The position numbers and the translations under genes were made by a program. The notes below the pieces were generated by a model, which worked only from the letters and a program-made list of their open reading frames with translations, ran no database searches and was not told where the DNA came from. 64,000 nucleotides of DNA from Bog-756 sp963727075 (lineage in GTDB: Bacteria; Actinomycetota; Acidimicrobiia; Acidimicrobiales; RAAP-2): contig CAVSET010000006.1 in NCBI GenBank assembly GCA_963727075.1, positions 930,001 to 994,000 on the forward strand, given 5' to 3'. This document shows, piece after piece, positions 17,028 to 26,688 of this stretch. Each line of letters opens with the position of its first letter. Within the stretch, counting starts at the first letter, position 1.

Positions 17028-18073
17028 CACTGCGGATCGGCACCTCGAACTCGTTGAGGACCCGGCGGTCGGTGCGGACCGACGCCCTGCTCGGGAACGG
17101 TGACCAGGCCGGGCCGTCGCGCCGCACGATGTCGCTGCGCTCGCTGGCACCGTCGTCGCTGGCCTCCCGCGTGGGCCGGGCCCGCTTCCCGCTCGCCGCC
17201 CCCAGTTGGCCCGAGTCGGTGCCCCGGCCCCCACCCACGCCCGAGCTGGGCGTGCACTACGACACCGCCTGGTCGCGGCGGTACCCGGTGCGACTGGCCC
17301 GGGCGGTGGTGCTCGACAACGTCACCCGGACGGTGGCCCGGATCGTGGCCTCGCCCCTGATCCGGGGTGAGGAGGCGCTCAACGGGCTCGAGCCGCCGGT
17401 GATCTTCGCCGCCAACCACGCCAGCCACGCCGACACCCCGCTGCTGTTGTCCTGCCTACCCCTGCGCTTCCGTCACCGCACGGTGGTGGCGGCGGCGGCC
17501 GACTACTTCTTCGATCGCCGCTGGAAGGCCGACGTCTGGGCGTTCTTCTTGGCGGCCATCCCCATCGAGCGCACCAAGGTGAACCGTCGCTCGGCCGACC
17601 TGGCCGTGGAGCTGCTGGCCGACCGCTGGAACCTGGTCATCTTCCCGGAAGGCGGCCGCTCCCCGGACGGCTGGGCCCAGCCCTTCCGGGGCGGGGCCGC
17701 TTACCTGGCGGCACGTACCGGTCGCCCGGTCGTGCCCGTCCACCTGGACGGCACGCGTGACATCCTCCCCAAGGGACGCAAGGGCGTGCGCCGTACCCGC
17801 ACCACCGTCACCTTCGGCACCCCGCTCTGGCCGGACGAGGGGGAGGATGCCCGCCGCTTCGGGGTGCGCATCGAGGCGGCCGTGGCGACCATGGCCAACG
17901 AGATCCGCTCCGACTGGTGGACGGCCCGGAAGGAAGCGGCAGCCGGGGCGACGCCGCCTCTCCAGGGCCCTGATGCCTCAGCCTGGCGCCGTTCGTGGCT
18001 GCTGCCGCCCACCACGGATCGGACGCCCGGCGACGGCGGAGCCGAGTGGCCCCGACGGGACGGCGTGGGCTGA
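17024..18073 (+). CDS. PlsC-family lysophospholipid acyltransferase
   Basis: 349 residues. The acyltransferase motifs are NHASHAD (NHxxxxD, about residues 131-137), FPEGGRSPDG (about 207) and VPVHLDGTRDILPKG. The N-terminal 100 residues are variable, and a Pro/Arg-rich tail follows the domain. GTG 17024 overlaps the previous stop. As the last gene of the four-gene overlapping operon it probably transfers an acyl group to a lyso-lipid or alcohol product of the module. It could be a generic 1-acylglycerol-3-phosphate acyltransferase. Confidence 0.85.
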   Translation: MTLRIGTSNSLRTRRSVRTDALLGNGDQAGPSRRTMSLRSLAPSSLASRVGRARFPLAAPSWPESVPRPPPTPELGVHYDTAWSRRYPVRLARAVVLDNVTRTVARIVASPLIRGEEALNGLEPPVIFAANHASHADTPLLLSCLPLRFRHRTVVAAAADYFFDRRWKADVWAFFLAAIPIERTKVNRRSADLAVELLADRWNLVIFPEGGRSPDGWAQPFRGGAAYLAARTGRPVVPVHLDGTRDILPKGRKGVRRTRTTVTFGTPLWPDEGEDARRFGVRIEAAVATMANEIRSDWWTARKEAAAGATPPLQGPDASAWRRSWLLPPTTDRTPGDGGAEWPRRDGVG

Positions 18074-18111
18074 CGTCCGTGGCGGGGCCGGCCTCTGTGG
18101 CGGACGGGGGT

Positions 18112-18915
18112 CTACCGGCGCCGACCCCGCAGGCGACGGAGCAGCCGGACCGGCCCGGCCTCGTCGACAGCTGACAATCGCTCCCGACGGAGGGCCTCCT
18201 CGTCCCCGTCGTCCAGCGGGTCGAGCGCCACCGGGGTGGAGCCCGGTGACGAGAGGGCCCATCCGAGCAGCAGGTCGGCGAGGGTGACGTTGCGGGCCAG
18301 CACCGGCCCGTGGAGATAGGTGCCGAAGACTCGCTCCGACCAGGCTCCCTCGGTGCCGTCGCCGGCACCGTTGCCCACTCCCCGGATCACTCGGGCCACC
18401 GGCCTGGACTGCTGCCCGACCATGGTCCGCCCGCTGTGGTTCTCGAACCCGGTCAGCGGGGGCAGGGACCGCCCCGAGGCGAGCCGAGGCGCATCGGGGA
18501 TGACCGAGGCCAACAGCTCGCCCACCGCCCGGGCCCCACTGCCCTTCCCCGTGGTGACGTCGAGGAGCCCGAGGCCCGCGTGGGGTCGGCCGGCCCGATC
18601 GGGGAAGGAGTGGCCGAGCAGTTGGTAACCGGCGCAGACCCCGAGCACCACCGCCCCCTGCTCCACGGCCCGCCCGAAGCCGGCCTCGGCCCGGAGCGCC
18701 TCGGCCGCCCGCACCTGAGGCCCGTCCTCCCCACCGCCGACGCAGTAGAGATCGGCGGTGGGGAGGGGCCGGCCCGACTCGGCCTGGATGAGCTCGGCGT
18801 CGATGCCGCGCCACGACGCCCGGCGGGCCAACACCAGGCCGTTGCCACCGTCCCCGTACGTGCCGAGCAGGTCGGGGTAGACCACGGCGATGGTCAGCGA
18901 CGAGTTACGGTCCAT
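18112..18915 (-). CDS. gatD: Lipid II isoglutaminyl synthase, glutaminase subunit GatD
   Basis: 267 residues, class I glutamine amidotransferase-like (CobB/CobQ type). YPDLLGTYGDGGNGLVLARR forms the start, VVLGVCAGYQLLGHSF holds the nucleophilic Cys, GFENHSGRT follows and VFGTYLHGPVLARN holds the catalytic His. With MurT it amidates the glutamate of lipid II at the membrane, releasing ammonia from glutamine. Its ATG lies inside the 3' end of murT (overlap 18905-18915), so the two are translationally coupled. The frame is intact, in contrast to murT. Confidence 0.92.
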   Translation of the reverse strand: MDRNSSLTIAVVYPDLLGTYGDGGNGLVLARRASWRGIDAELIQAESGRPLPTADLYCVGGGEDGPQVRAAEALRAEAGFGRAVEQGAVVLGVCAGYQLLGHSFPDRAGRPHAGLGLLDVTTGKGSGARAVGELLASVIPDAPRLASGRSLPPLTGFENHSGRTMVGQQSRPVARVIRGVGNGAGDGTEGAWSERVFGTYLHGPVLARNVTLADLLLGWALSSPGSTPVALDPLDDGDEEALRRERLSAVDEAGPVRLLRRLRGRRR

Positions 18916-20273
18916 CGGGCTCCAGCCGTGTGCGCGCCTCGGCGAACGCCGTGTAGTTGCCGAGGAAGTCGATCGTCGTCGGGCCGGGGCCTCCTCCCGG
19001 ATGTGGTCGATCGCCCGGTCGATAGCGGCCACCGGATCGGCCACCACCGTGCACGCCACCCCGGCATAGTGCAGCCGCACGGCCAGATCGAGCCGGCGGT
19101 CACCGGTCGCCACCACCGCCCGGCCGGCGAGGCGCTCGAAGGGAACGTCCCACAACCAGCTGGTGTCGAGCCCGTCGGCGATTCGGGCGTTGATCGACAG
19201 GACGACGGGAGAACGCGTCGCACCGGTGCTCCTCGAGGAGGTCGAAGATGGCGGCCCAACCGGCCGGATTCTTGGCCAGTAGCAACCTGACGGCGTGCCC
19301 TCGGCGGGTGGCCGAGGAGAAGCGCCCCGCCACCTCCTCGACACCGGCCAAGCGGTCGAGGGCGCCCGCCACCGAACGGCTCCAGCCGAGCCCGTCCCCG
19401 GTGTCCGGGACGGCGGTGAGCGACGCGGCCACGGCCGCCATGGCGGCATTGGCCCGGTTGAACTGCCCGGGCAATCCGATGTCGAGGGAGTGGCGCGACC
19501 CGTCCGCCAGGACCAGGACCGACCCCTCGACCCAGGCCTCCCGACTCGGTCGGGAGAAGCTGCACCGCTCGCACGCCCATCCGCCGTCGACGTCGAACAC
19601 GATCCGGCCCTCACAGGCGGGGCAACCGACGGCGTCGTTGCGCCACACCTGCCCGGCTCCGACCCAGTGCACCACCGGGGCGGTCGACGGCGGCCCACAC
19701 CACCATGGGATCGTCGGCATTGGCCACCACCGCCGTCGGGGCCCCGTCCCCGCCCGACCGGGGCGGCGCACCGAGCGCCTCCCGCCACCGCTCCACCAGC
19801 ATCCGCACCTCGGAGATCCGGTCGAGTTGGTCTCTCGACAGGTTGAGCAGGACCACGACCTGCGGCCGGGTGTCGGCCATGACCCGGCCGAGGTACCCCT
19901 CGTCGACCTCGAGCACCGCCGGCGCCTCTCGGGGCGAGCCGGCCATGGCGGCGACATGGCCGGCGGGCATGTTGGCCCCGGTGTGGTTGGAGACGACCGG
20001 TGGTCCCTCGCGGTCGGTCAGGGCCGCCACCAACATCCTGGTCGTCGTGGTCTTGCCGTTGGTCCCGGTGACCAGGGCCACCCGGCGGCCCTCGGCCAGC
20101 GTGGCGAGGAGCCCGGGGTCGAGGGCCAGACCGACCCGGCCTCCGGCCACGGTGCCGCTCCCCCGGCCAAGCGCCCGCGACAGCCAGTTGGACGCCTTGA
20201 CCGCCTCGGCGGCCACGGCCGCCCGGGGCGGCAGATCTCGCCGGGCCGAGCGCCTGGCGACGGTGGCGGTCAC
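18905..20273 (-). pseudogene. murT: Lipid II isoglutaminyl synthase subunit MurT, split by apparent frameshifts
   Basis: The Mur-ligase core is clear: VALVTGTNGKTTTTRMLVAA (P-loop), SNHTGANMPAGHVAAMAG and LEVDEGYLGRV, followed by the MurT zinc-ribbon GCPACEGRIVFDVDGGWACERC. The C-terminal end reads TIDFLGNYTAFAEARTRLEP. The chain changes frame near 19690, 19205 and 18985. MurT is normally essential and GatD is intact, so I infer sequence indels rather than gene loss. GTG 20273 overlaps the stop of the acyltransferase gene (GTGA). Reaction: ATP-dependent amidation of lipid II D-Glu using ammonia from GatD. Confidence 0.88.
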
Positions 20274-21664
20274 GCCGGTGGCCGGGTGCGGGCCAGGTCC
20301 TCCTCCGTCGGGATCCGCGTCACCCGAGCCTCCGCCGGCAACAGGTCGGCGATGGCCGCCATGAGCACCACGGTGTCGGCCACTGCGTCGGTCAAGCCAA
20401 GGGACAAGGGTCGGCCGACGGTGACGGTGACCTCGGGGGGATGATGCAACGCGGTCATGGTCGGCACTCGCGACGACCGGGGCCACACCCGCTCGGTCCC
20501 CCACAGGCCGATCGGCACAACGGGGGCGCCGGTCTCGGCGGCCAGGCGGGCCGTCCCGGTATGGCCGTGGAGAACCGGGTCGAAGAACTGCTCGCCCCGC
20601 GGGATGGTGCCCTGGGGGAGCACGATGACCACTTCACCGGCCCGGAGAGCGGCCGCCGCCTGGCGCATGGGATCGGCCACGCTGACCGCTCGACTTCTGG
20701 TCCCGCTCGACGGGGATGCCACCGAGGGCCCGGGCCAGGCGGCCGACGATCGGGGCGTCGAACACCTCTTGCTTGGCCAGGAAGCGCACCGGTCGCCCCA
20801 GGCGGGCGGCGACCAGCCCGATGGCGGCCACGTCGAAGTAGCTGCGGTGGTTCGACGCCAGCAGCACCGGGCCGCGCCTCGGGATGTGCTCCGTGCCACA
20901 GATCGAGAACCGGGCGTACGGGAAGGCCTCGGGGCGGAAGAACGGGCGCACCAGGTGGTACGGCTCCAGACCCACGAAGGATGGGACGCCCGGGGCCCGG
21001 TCCCAGTTCTCGAGCGGCCACCGTCGGGCCAAGGCCACGGCCACCAGGCGGGGGTCGGCGTTGACGGGGTGAGGATGGCCGACGGCATGGAGGAGGGGCA
21101 GGTCGAAGAAGCTGTCGGAGTAGACGTGGGCCGCGGCCAGGTCGGTCCCGCGGTCGGCGGCCCAGGCCCGGGCGGCACCCAGCTTCCCGAGCCCCCAGAC
21201 GAACGGGCCGTCCAGACGGCCCGTGTAGCGGCCGTCCTGCATCTCGTAGCGGGTGGCGATGACCGCATCGAAGCCCAGCGCGTCGGCCAGGGGGGAGACC
21301 ATGTCCAGCGGGGAGGTGGTGGCGAGCACCAGGGGTCGGCCCTCCCTGCGGTGGACCGCCAGCGCGGCCAGGGCCCAGGGCTGGACCAGATCGGTCAACG
21401 GCTCGACCGCCCGCTTGCCCGCCCTCCGGGTGGCATCGACCGAGCGTCCGCGCATGACCCGGACGGCGGCGCGGGCCAGTCCGATGAAGGGCACCGATTC
21501 CCCGAACCGGTTGTAGAGGCTGTACATCAGTCGGTCCCCGGGCAGGTGACGCCCGGGGGCAGCACCCCTTCGGCCTCCATCGCCTCGTGGAAGACCGGCC
21601 CGCTGGCCGACCGCAGCAGCGTGCGGTCCAAATCGACGAAGACGGCACCCATGGCATCGGTCAT
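20270..21664 (-). pseudogene. HAD-IB hydrolase / PlsC acyltransferase fusion, apparent frameshifts
   Basis: Start MTDAMGAVFVDLDRTLLRSA at 21664 carries an intact HAD motif I (DLDRT). TTSPLDMVSPLADALG and YSDSFFDLPLLHAVG complete the HAD-IB domain. The C-terminal acyltransferase has NHRSYFD, GIPVERD, PQGTIPRGEQFF and VPIGLWGTERVWP. Frame changes occur near 21535 (before MYSLYNRF) and near 20690. This domain order is known for actinobacterial phospholipid-synthesis proteins (HAD plus LPLAT). Its stop overlaps the murT start, linking lipid acylation and lipid II amidation in one transcript. Probably intact in the organism. Confidence 0.82.
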
Positions 21665-22059
21665 GGCCTCACGCTACCGCCGGGAGGCGAGCCCGGAGCG
21701 CTGGCGTTCCGGCCGACGACGACCCCGGACGGGTGCAGCGAGCGAGCCCGTTCGCGCCCGCCCGACACCCGAACGAGCGGACCGCGACATGGCCGAGACA
21801 TTCGCCAGCCGAGGCATTCGCCAGCCCGCGCGACCAGCCCGGGCGGCCACCCGGCCCTTTCCAACGCGAGGCGGGCCACCGCTCCGCACCGGGCCCGGAC
21901 GCGGCAAAGGGACCGCCAGGGGGGGAAGGCAGTCCCTTTGCACTGACTCAACAAGGATAGGAGGGGGATTCCTTTGACCCTGTGGTCTCGATCTATCGTA
22001 TAACAGCCGCGAGCAATCAGTCAAGCAGCTTATTTCGATAACTGCTATCGTGATTAGCG
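21665..22059. other. Intergenic region between divergent genes
   Basis: About 395 bp. The left 280 bp is GC-rich with no gene; the right 100 bp is AT-richer and carries the promoter-like and LysR-operator-like sequences listed separately. Confidence 0.5.
21974..22004 (+). promoter_or_regulatory. Sigma-70-like promoter upstream of the LysR gene
   Basis: ttgacc (21974-21979) and tataac (21999-22004) stand 19 bp apart in an AT-richer patch before the regulator gene. Spacing is slightly long, so this is a candidate only. Confidence 0.4.
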
Positions 22060-22061
22060 AT
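22036..22061 (+). promoter_or_regulatory. LysR-type operator candidate
   Basis: cgata-N5-tatcg (22036-22050) and atcg-N7-cgat (22047-22061) are overlapping inverted repeats ending on the start codon of the LysR gene. This fits an autoregulatory site of the T-N11-A class. Confidence 0.4.
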
Positions 22062-22975
22062 GGAACTGAGACATCTACAGGCGCTCACCGCCATCAGCGA
22101 CCACGGCACGTTCTCGGCGGCGGCCGAGCACCTCAACACGGTCCAGTCCAATATCTCGGCCCACGTGGCGCGGCTGGAGCGTGAGCTGGGGAGCCCGCTC
22201 GTCGACCGGGCCGACGGCCATCTCACCGAAGAGGGCATGGTGGTGGTGGCCCGGGCTCGGCGGATCCTCTCCGAGCTCGATGCCCTGGTGTCCGACGTGG
22301 CGGCCTGCCGGGACGAGGTCACCGGCACCGTCCGGGTGGGGATGATCGGGACCACGGCCCGGTGGCTGGTGCCCACGGCTGATGGACGTGGCCCGCAAGC
22401 GACACCCCAAACTCCGCCTGGTCGTGGTGGAGGGAACCACCACCGGCCTCGAACCCCAACTGGCGAGCGGCCAGCTCGATCTGGCCGTGCTCCACCTCCC
22501 CCTGACCGGCCGCGACTTGGTGGCCGGCCCGCTCTTCGAAGAGGACCTGGTCCTGGTGGTACCCGATGGCCACGCCATGGCCGCTCCCCGACGGGCCGTC
22601 TCGCTCGAGGATCTCGCCGACATGGAGCTTCTCCTCCCCCTGCCGGGAACCGCGTTCCGCGACGAACTGGACGCGGTCACCCGCCCCCTGGGCATCACCT
22701 TGCTCCCCGCGGCCGAGATCGACGGGCTCCGCCTCATTGCCTCGCTCACCTTCGAGGGCTACGGGCCGGCCATCCTTCCGGCCACGGCCATCCCCGCCTT
22801 CCTGCGGGCCCAGTTCCATCCGGTGGCCATCGAGGGACTGCCCCGTCGTCGGGTCGGCGTGGCCCAACGCAGCCGCGGGCTCCCGTCCGCCCCCACCCGT
22901 GCCCTGCACGAACTGTTGAAGACCGTGGTGTCCCTGCCCGAGGACCGGCCCGACGGGGTCCACGTCGAAGCCTGA
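22060..22975 (+). pseudogene. LysR-family transcriptional regulator, apparent single frameshift
   Basis: The N-terminal winged helix MELRHLQALTAISDHGTFSA continues with LNTVQSNISAHVARLERELG, a standard LTTR DNA-binding domain. After LVPT near 22375 the frame shifts. The effector-binding domain then runs from MDVARKRHPKLRLVVVEG through GYGPAILPATAIP to the stop at 22975. Removing one G from cccacggctg restores a normal 305-residue protein, so this looks like a one-base error. No obvious divergent target; it may regulate itself. Confidence 0.82.
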
Positions 22976-23010
22976 GAGGCGTCATTTGGCGGCTCAGAGC
23001 GGCCAGCGGT

Positions 23011-23640
23011 TCAGAGTTCGGGCGCCTTCGGCTCGCGCCACATCCGCCAGATGGGTGGGCTCCCGACCTTCGACCGGTGCTCGTCGATGACCTCGAAGCC
23101 GAACCGGCGGTACAGGGGCACGTTCCGTTCCTTGGAGGACTCGAGGTAGGCCGGCTCGCCACCTTCGTCCGCCCTGGTGAGCACCGACTGCAGCAGGGCC
23201 GAGCCGATCCCCCGGCCCTGGTGCGAAGGCTCGGTCCCGATGGTGGCGAGGTACCAGTGCGGCTCCTTCGGATGGAGCGAGTCGATCTCGAACAGGAGCC
23301 GCAGGGCTCTGACCATTCTGGAGCTGGCCAGGAACGGCGCCGTCGGGAGCAGCTGGAGCAGCTCGCGCAGGCCCTGGCGGTGTCGGTCGGGAGGGCCCCA
23401 GATCGCCACCCCGTCCAGCTGGTCGGTGGTGTGCACGTGGCCATGGGGTAGGTACTGACGCCGCATCTGCGACGTGAAGAACGAGTGCAGTCCGCGCTGA
23501 CGACGGCGTTCTCCGGCGAACATGAAGTTGGCCACCGGGTCGTCGGCGAAGGCACGCACCAACATGTCGGCCAGCTCGGGCACATCCGAGGGAGTCGCCG
23601 GGCGCACGGCTGGACGGCCGGACGGATAGGAGCTTGACAC
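23011..23640 (-). CDS. GNAT-family N-acetyltransferase
   Basis: 209 residues. The GNAT core is visible: RPATPSDVPELADMLVRAF (helix 1 region), WYLATIGTEPSHQGRGIGSA (strand 4 plus the Q-x-x-G-x-G/A acetyl-CoA loop) and YRRFGFEVIDEHR (strand 6/7). Conserved VANFMFAGERRRQRG and LPHGHVHTT blocks suggest a GCN5 subgroup common in actinobacteria. Substrate unknown. It lies convergent to the LysR gene with 35 bp between the stops. Confidence 0.88.
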   Translation of the reverse strand: MSSSYPSGRPAVRPATPSDVPELADMLVRAFADDPVANFMFAGERRRQRGLHSFFTSQMRRQYLPHGHVHTTDQLDGVAIWGPPDRHRQGLRELLQLLPTAPFLASSRMVRALRLLFEIDSLHPKEPHWYLATIGTEPSHQGRGIGSALLQSVLTRADEGGEPAYLESSKERNVPLYRRFGFEVIDEHRSKVGSPPIWRMWREPKAPEL

Positions 23641-23665
23641 CGACGAGATGGTATCCCTGCTGCAC

Positions 23666-24304
23666 TCAGTTCACGGTGGGATCGGGAGGGAACCCCGATA
23701 CGACGGCCAGGGCGCCGCCCTGCCGGCGCAGTACCCTCCGCCACAGCCCTTCCGGGTCGGCGGACACCGGGTCGGGGGCCAAGGCCTGCACCACGTACCA
23801 CGAACCCTCCTCGATCTCGGCTTCCAACTGCCCCGAGTCCCATCCGGCATAGCCCGAGAACAGCCGGGCGCCCACCATCGACTCGGCCAGCGGGGCCGGA
23901 TCGATGGCCAGGTCGACGGTGCCGACCGGGCGCTCGGCGTCGACGAGCAGCCGCCACCCCAGCTGCTCTGGCGCCACATCGGCCGAGGTCAGCCGGACCA
24001 GCCCGATCAGTGCGTACCGAGCCACGGGACCCCCGACGAACAGCTCCGCCGGCGGGGTGGCCAACGAATCCCACTGGGGCAGCAGCTCGCGGACGGCCAC
24101 GCCACCCGGGCGGTCGATGACCACGCCGAGGGCCCCGTGGTCGCCATGGTCGAGGACCAGTACCACTCGACGGGAGAAGTTGGGGTCGATCAGGCGCGGC
24201 GTGGCCACCAATAGGTGACCGGTCAGCAGCTCGGGGCGCTGGCCGCCTCCATACGGCTCGAAAGCACTGAACGGCTCCATGGGCACGACCGCATGATGGC
24301 CCAT
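23666..24304 (-). CDS. YqgE/AlgH family protein (UPF0301)
   Basis: About 212 residues. Family signature: LLTGHLLVATPRLIDPNFSR, VVLVLDHGDHGALGVVIDRP, ELFVGGPVARYALIGL, GARLFSGYAGWDSGQLEAEI and GSWYVVQALAPDPV. UPF0301 proteins are widespread; AlgH is linked to alginate regulation in Pseudomonas, but no enzymatic role is established. ATG 24304 gives the longest form, and ATG 24280 (MEPFSAFEPYGGGQ) is an equally reasonable start. Divergent from the enoyl-CoA hydratase gene with only about 50 bp between starts. Confidence 0.9.
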   Translation of the reverse strand: MGHHAVVPMEPFSAFEPYGGGQRPELLTGHLLVATPRLIDPNFSRRVVLVLDHGDHGALGVVIDRPGGVAVRELLPQWDSLATPPAELFVGGPVARYALIGLVRLTSADVAPEQLGWRLLVDAERPVGTVDLAIDPAPLAESMVGARLFSGYAGWDSGQLEAEIEEGSWYVVQALAPDPVSADPEGLWRRVLRRQGGALAVVSGFPPDPTVN

Positions 24305-24352
24305 CCGGGACCGCGAGTGGCGCAGATCGCTCGGGTCGGTGAGGCTGGGGCC

Positions 24353-25153
24353 ATGGCCCTCGTCTCTATCGAATCAGTGAGCCCTGACGTGCGCATTGTC
24401 ACCCTGGACAACCCGTCCCGGCTCAACTCCATGTCGTTCGCGCTGGTCTCGGACCTCTACGCCGCCCTCGACGAGGTGGCCGCAGACAACAGCTGCCGGG
24501 TGGTCGTGCTCACCGGCGCCGGGCGAGCCTTCTGCTCGGGCCTCGAGCTCGAGCACGCCGGGCAGCCACCGGGAACCGAGGGCCTAGGCCGACATCGACT
24601 GGGCATGCGGGCCATGGCCTATATGGGTGGGGTCGTCCCGGCCATGCGGTCCATGCCCCAGCCGATCATCGCCGCCGTCAAAGGTCCGGCCTACGGAGGT
24701 GGCATGTGCCTGACCCTCGGTGCGGACATCCGAATGGCCGGCCGTTCGGCCGTGTTCTGCGGTGCCGGGATCAGCAACGGATTGAGCGGGACCGAGCTCG
24801 GCGTGAGCTGGCTCCTACCCCGGGCGGTCGGCACGTCGAACTCGGCCGAGATCCTCCTCACCGGCAAGAAGGTCGGGGCCGACGAGGCCCTTCGCATCGG
24901 CCTGGTCTCACGGGTAGTGGAGGACGATGACCTGTTGGCCGAAGCGGTGGAGACGGCCCAGGCCATGTGCGTGTTCAGCCCGTTCGGTCTGGCCCTGACC
25001 AAGGACACCATCTGGGCATCACTCGAGGTCGGCAGCCTCCAGGCCGCCGTCGATCTGGAGAACCGCACTCAACTGCTCGCCGGCCACACCGGGAACCTCG
25101 ACGAGGCCACGGCGGCGTTCAAGCAACGTCGGCCCCCGGTGTACGTCGAGTAG
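24353..25153 (+). CDS. Enoyl-CoA hydratase/isomerase family protein
   Basis: 266 residues of the crotonase fold. RIVTLDNPSRLNSMSFALVS (N-terminal strand), VVLTGAGRAFCSGLELEHA (first oxyanion-hole loop) and AAVKGPAYGGGMCLTLGADI (second loop) are present. SNGLSGTELGVSWLLPRAVG carries the acidic residue that often acts in catalysis. It probably hydrates or isomerises an acyl-CoA in fatty-acid or branched-chain catabolism. ATG 24353 matches the usual family start; the longer frame runs antisense through the YqgE start. Confidence 0.9.
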   Translation: MALVSIESVSPDVRIVTLDNPSRLNSMSFALVSDLYAALDEVAADNSCRVVVLTGAGRAFCSGLELEHAGQPPGTEGLGRHRLGMRAMAYMGGVVPAMRSMPQPIIAAVKGPAYGGGMCLTLGADIRMAGRSAVFCGAGISNGLSGTELGVSWLLPRAVGTSNSAEILLTGKKVGADEALRIGLVSRVVEDDDLLAEAVETAQAMCVFSPFGLALTKDTIWASLEVGSLQAAVDLENRTQLLAGHTGNLDEATAAFKQRRPPVYVE

Positions 25154-25160
25154 CAGGTCG

Positions 25161-25424
25161 GTGGCCAAGGCTCGGCGGCGGAGGCCGCCGCGTGCCTCGT
25201 CGGGCTCGACGGGTGGAATGGGACGCGAGCACTGGCGCGCCGACGGGACGGTGAAGACCCGATTCCGCACCGAGGGCGAGGCCAACCAGTCAGCCCTGCG
25301 CCTCCGGCTGGAGGAGGGTGCCGACCTCGGTCCCTATCCCTGCAGCTTCTGTGGCGGTTGGCACCTCGGCAACCGTGGCCGGCGCCCGGGCGGCCGGTCC
25401 GACCGGGGTGCGGTCGATCGATGA
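25161..25424 (+). CDS. Small zinc-finger-like conserved protein
   Basis: 87 residues starting at GTG 25161. After a basic N-terminus come VKTRFRTEGEANQSALRL and PYPCSFCGGWHLGNRGRR, a C-x2-C-G-G-W-H motif seen in small actinobacterial proteins with a likely single zinc site. It is followed by the MFS gene with an ATGA overlap, so they are probably co-translated. Function unknown; the metal site is inferred from the Cys/His pattern. Confidence 0.65.
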   Translation: MAKARRRRPPRASSGSTGGMGREHWRADGTVKTRFRTEGEANQSALRLRLEEGADLGPYPCSFCGGWHLGNRGRRPGGRSDRGAVDR

Positions 25425-26658
25425 TCATGGCGCCCGACTCCTCGGGCCGACTGGTACGCACGCTGACCGCCACGGTCGTCTTCCAGTGGATGGGTGCCAC
25501 CGCGGTGGTACCGATGCTCCCGGTCTACGTCCGGCACCTCGGCGGCTCCGACGCCCTGGCCGGCGGGGTGATGGCCTCCTTCTACGCCGCCGGGGTCCTC
25601 TCCCAGTACCCGGTCGGGCGGCTGGCCGACCGGGTCGGTTGCCGGCCGGTGCTGATCGGCGGGCTGATGACCTACGGCGTGGCCAGCTTCTCATTCCTGC
25701 TCCCCATCGAGGCCCACGGCGCCATCGTTCTGCGCGCCTGCCAGGGGGTGGGGGCGGGAGCGGCCACCGTGGCGGGCTTGGCCCTCATCTCGGGTGCGGT
25801 CCCGATCGAGCGGCGGGGCCGGGCCTTCGCCGCTGTGTACGCCGGCGAGCTCGCCGGCATGGCCATCGGACCGCTGGTGGGAAGCATCGTGGGTGTCCGC
25901 CACATGGGAGCGATGTTCCTCGCGTCCGGTCTCCTCTCGTTCGGAGCATGCATCCCGGCCCTGCGGCTCCGCCCACCGAGCCGCCGCCACCTCCGCACCC
26001 GGCGTCATGAGAACGGTGACCTCACTGCGCCGCCTCGACCTCAGCCCCTCGATGGTGGGAGCGCTCATCTGTGGCGGGGTCATCGGGCTGACCAGCGGCG
26101 TCTACGACATCTGCTGGACGCTGCTGCTGTTGGCCAGGGGGGCATCGGGCCTGGAGATCGGCATCTCCTGGACACTCTTCGCCGTGCCCTTCGTGCTGGC
26201 GGCCAAACCGAGCGGCTGGCTGGCCGATCACATGGACCGGCGAGCCCTGGTGCTGGCCGGACTCGGTCTCTCCACCGTGCTCTGCGCCGCCTATCCCTTC
26301 ATCCACAACGTCCCGGCCCTGGTGGCCCTCGGCGCGCTCGGAGGCGATGGGTTTCGCGACGGCCATGCCTGCGGTCCAGTCGCTGCTCACCCAGGGAACC
26401 CAGCCGTCCGACGTCGGCCGCATCCAAGGGTTGTTCGCCACTAGCCAGACCGCCTGCACGGCTGTATCCGCCGCCGGAGCCGGCGCGGCTTTCGCCGTGG
26501 TCGCCTGGCTGCCGTTCATCAGCGTCGTCGCCGCGGTCACCGTGGCGCTAGCCGCCACCGCCATCGCCTGGAGATCCGTCCCCGGCAGGGTCGGCATGCC
26601 TGAGGCGCTGGCCGGACCCACGTTGGCCGAGGTGGTGGGCGAACCGCTGCGGCTCTGA
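25421..26658 (+). pseudogene. Major facilitator superfamily transporter, apparent frameshifts
   Basis: Start MIMAPDSSGRLVRTLTATVV. The MFS signature between helices 2 and 3 is GRLADRVGCRPVLIGG, and GAVPIERRGRAFAAVYAGEL lies near helix 5. The second half continues in another frame (DLSPSMVGALICGGVIGLTS, GWLADHMDRRALVLAGLG) and the last part in a third (MGFATAMPAVQSLLTQGTQP). Breaks lie near 25985 and 26345. Joined, it makes a normal 12-helix carrier of about 412 residues. Substrate unknown; drug efflux is the commonest role in this subgroup. Confidence 0.82.
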
Positions 26659-26688
26659 GAGGGTGGAGGAGACGTGCTTGCTACGGCC

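Noticed and set aside
15225..17234. Very long minus-strand ORF (669 codons) opposite the LarA-like gene
   Set aside because: It is the antisense shadow of a well-supported plus-strand gene in high-GC DNA, with no family motif and His/Val/Asp-biased low-complexity composition.
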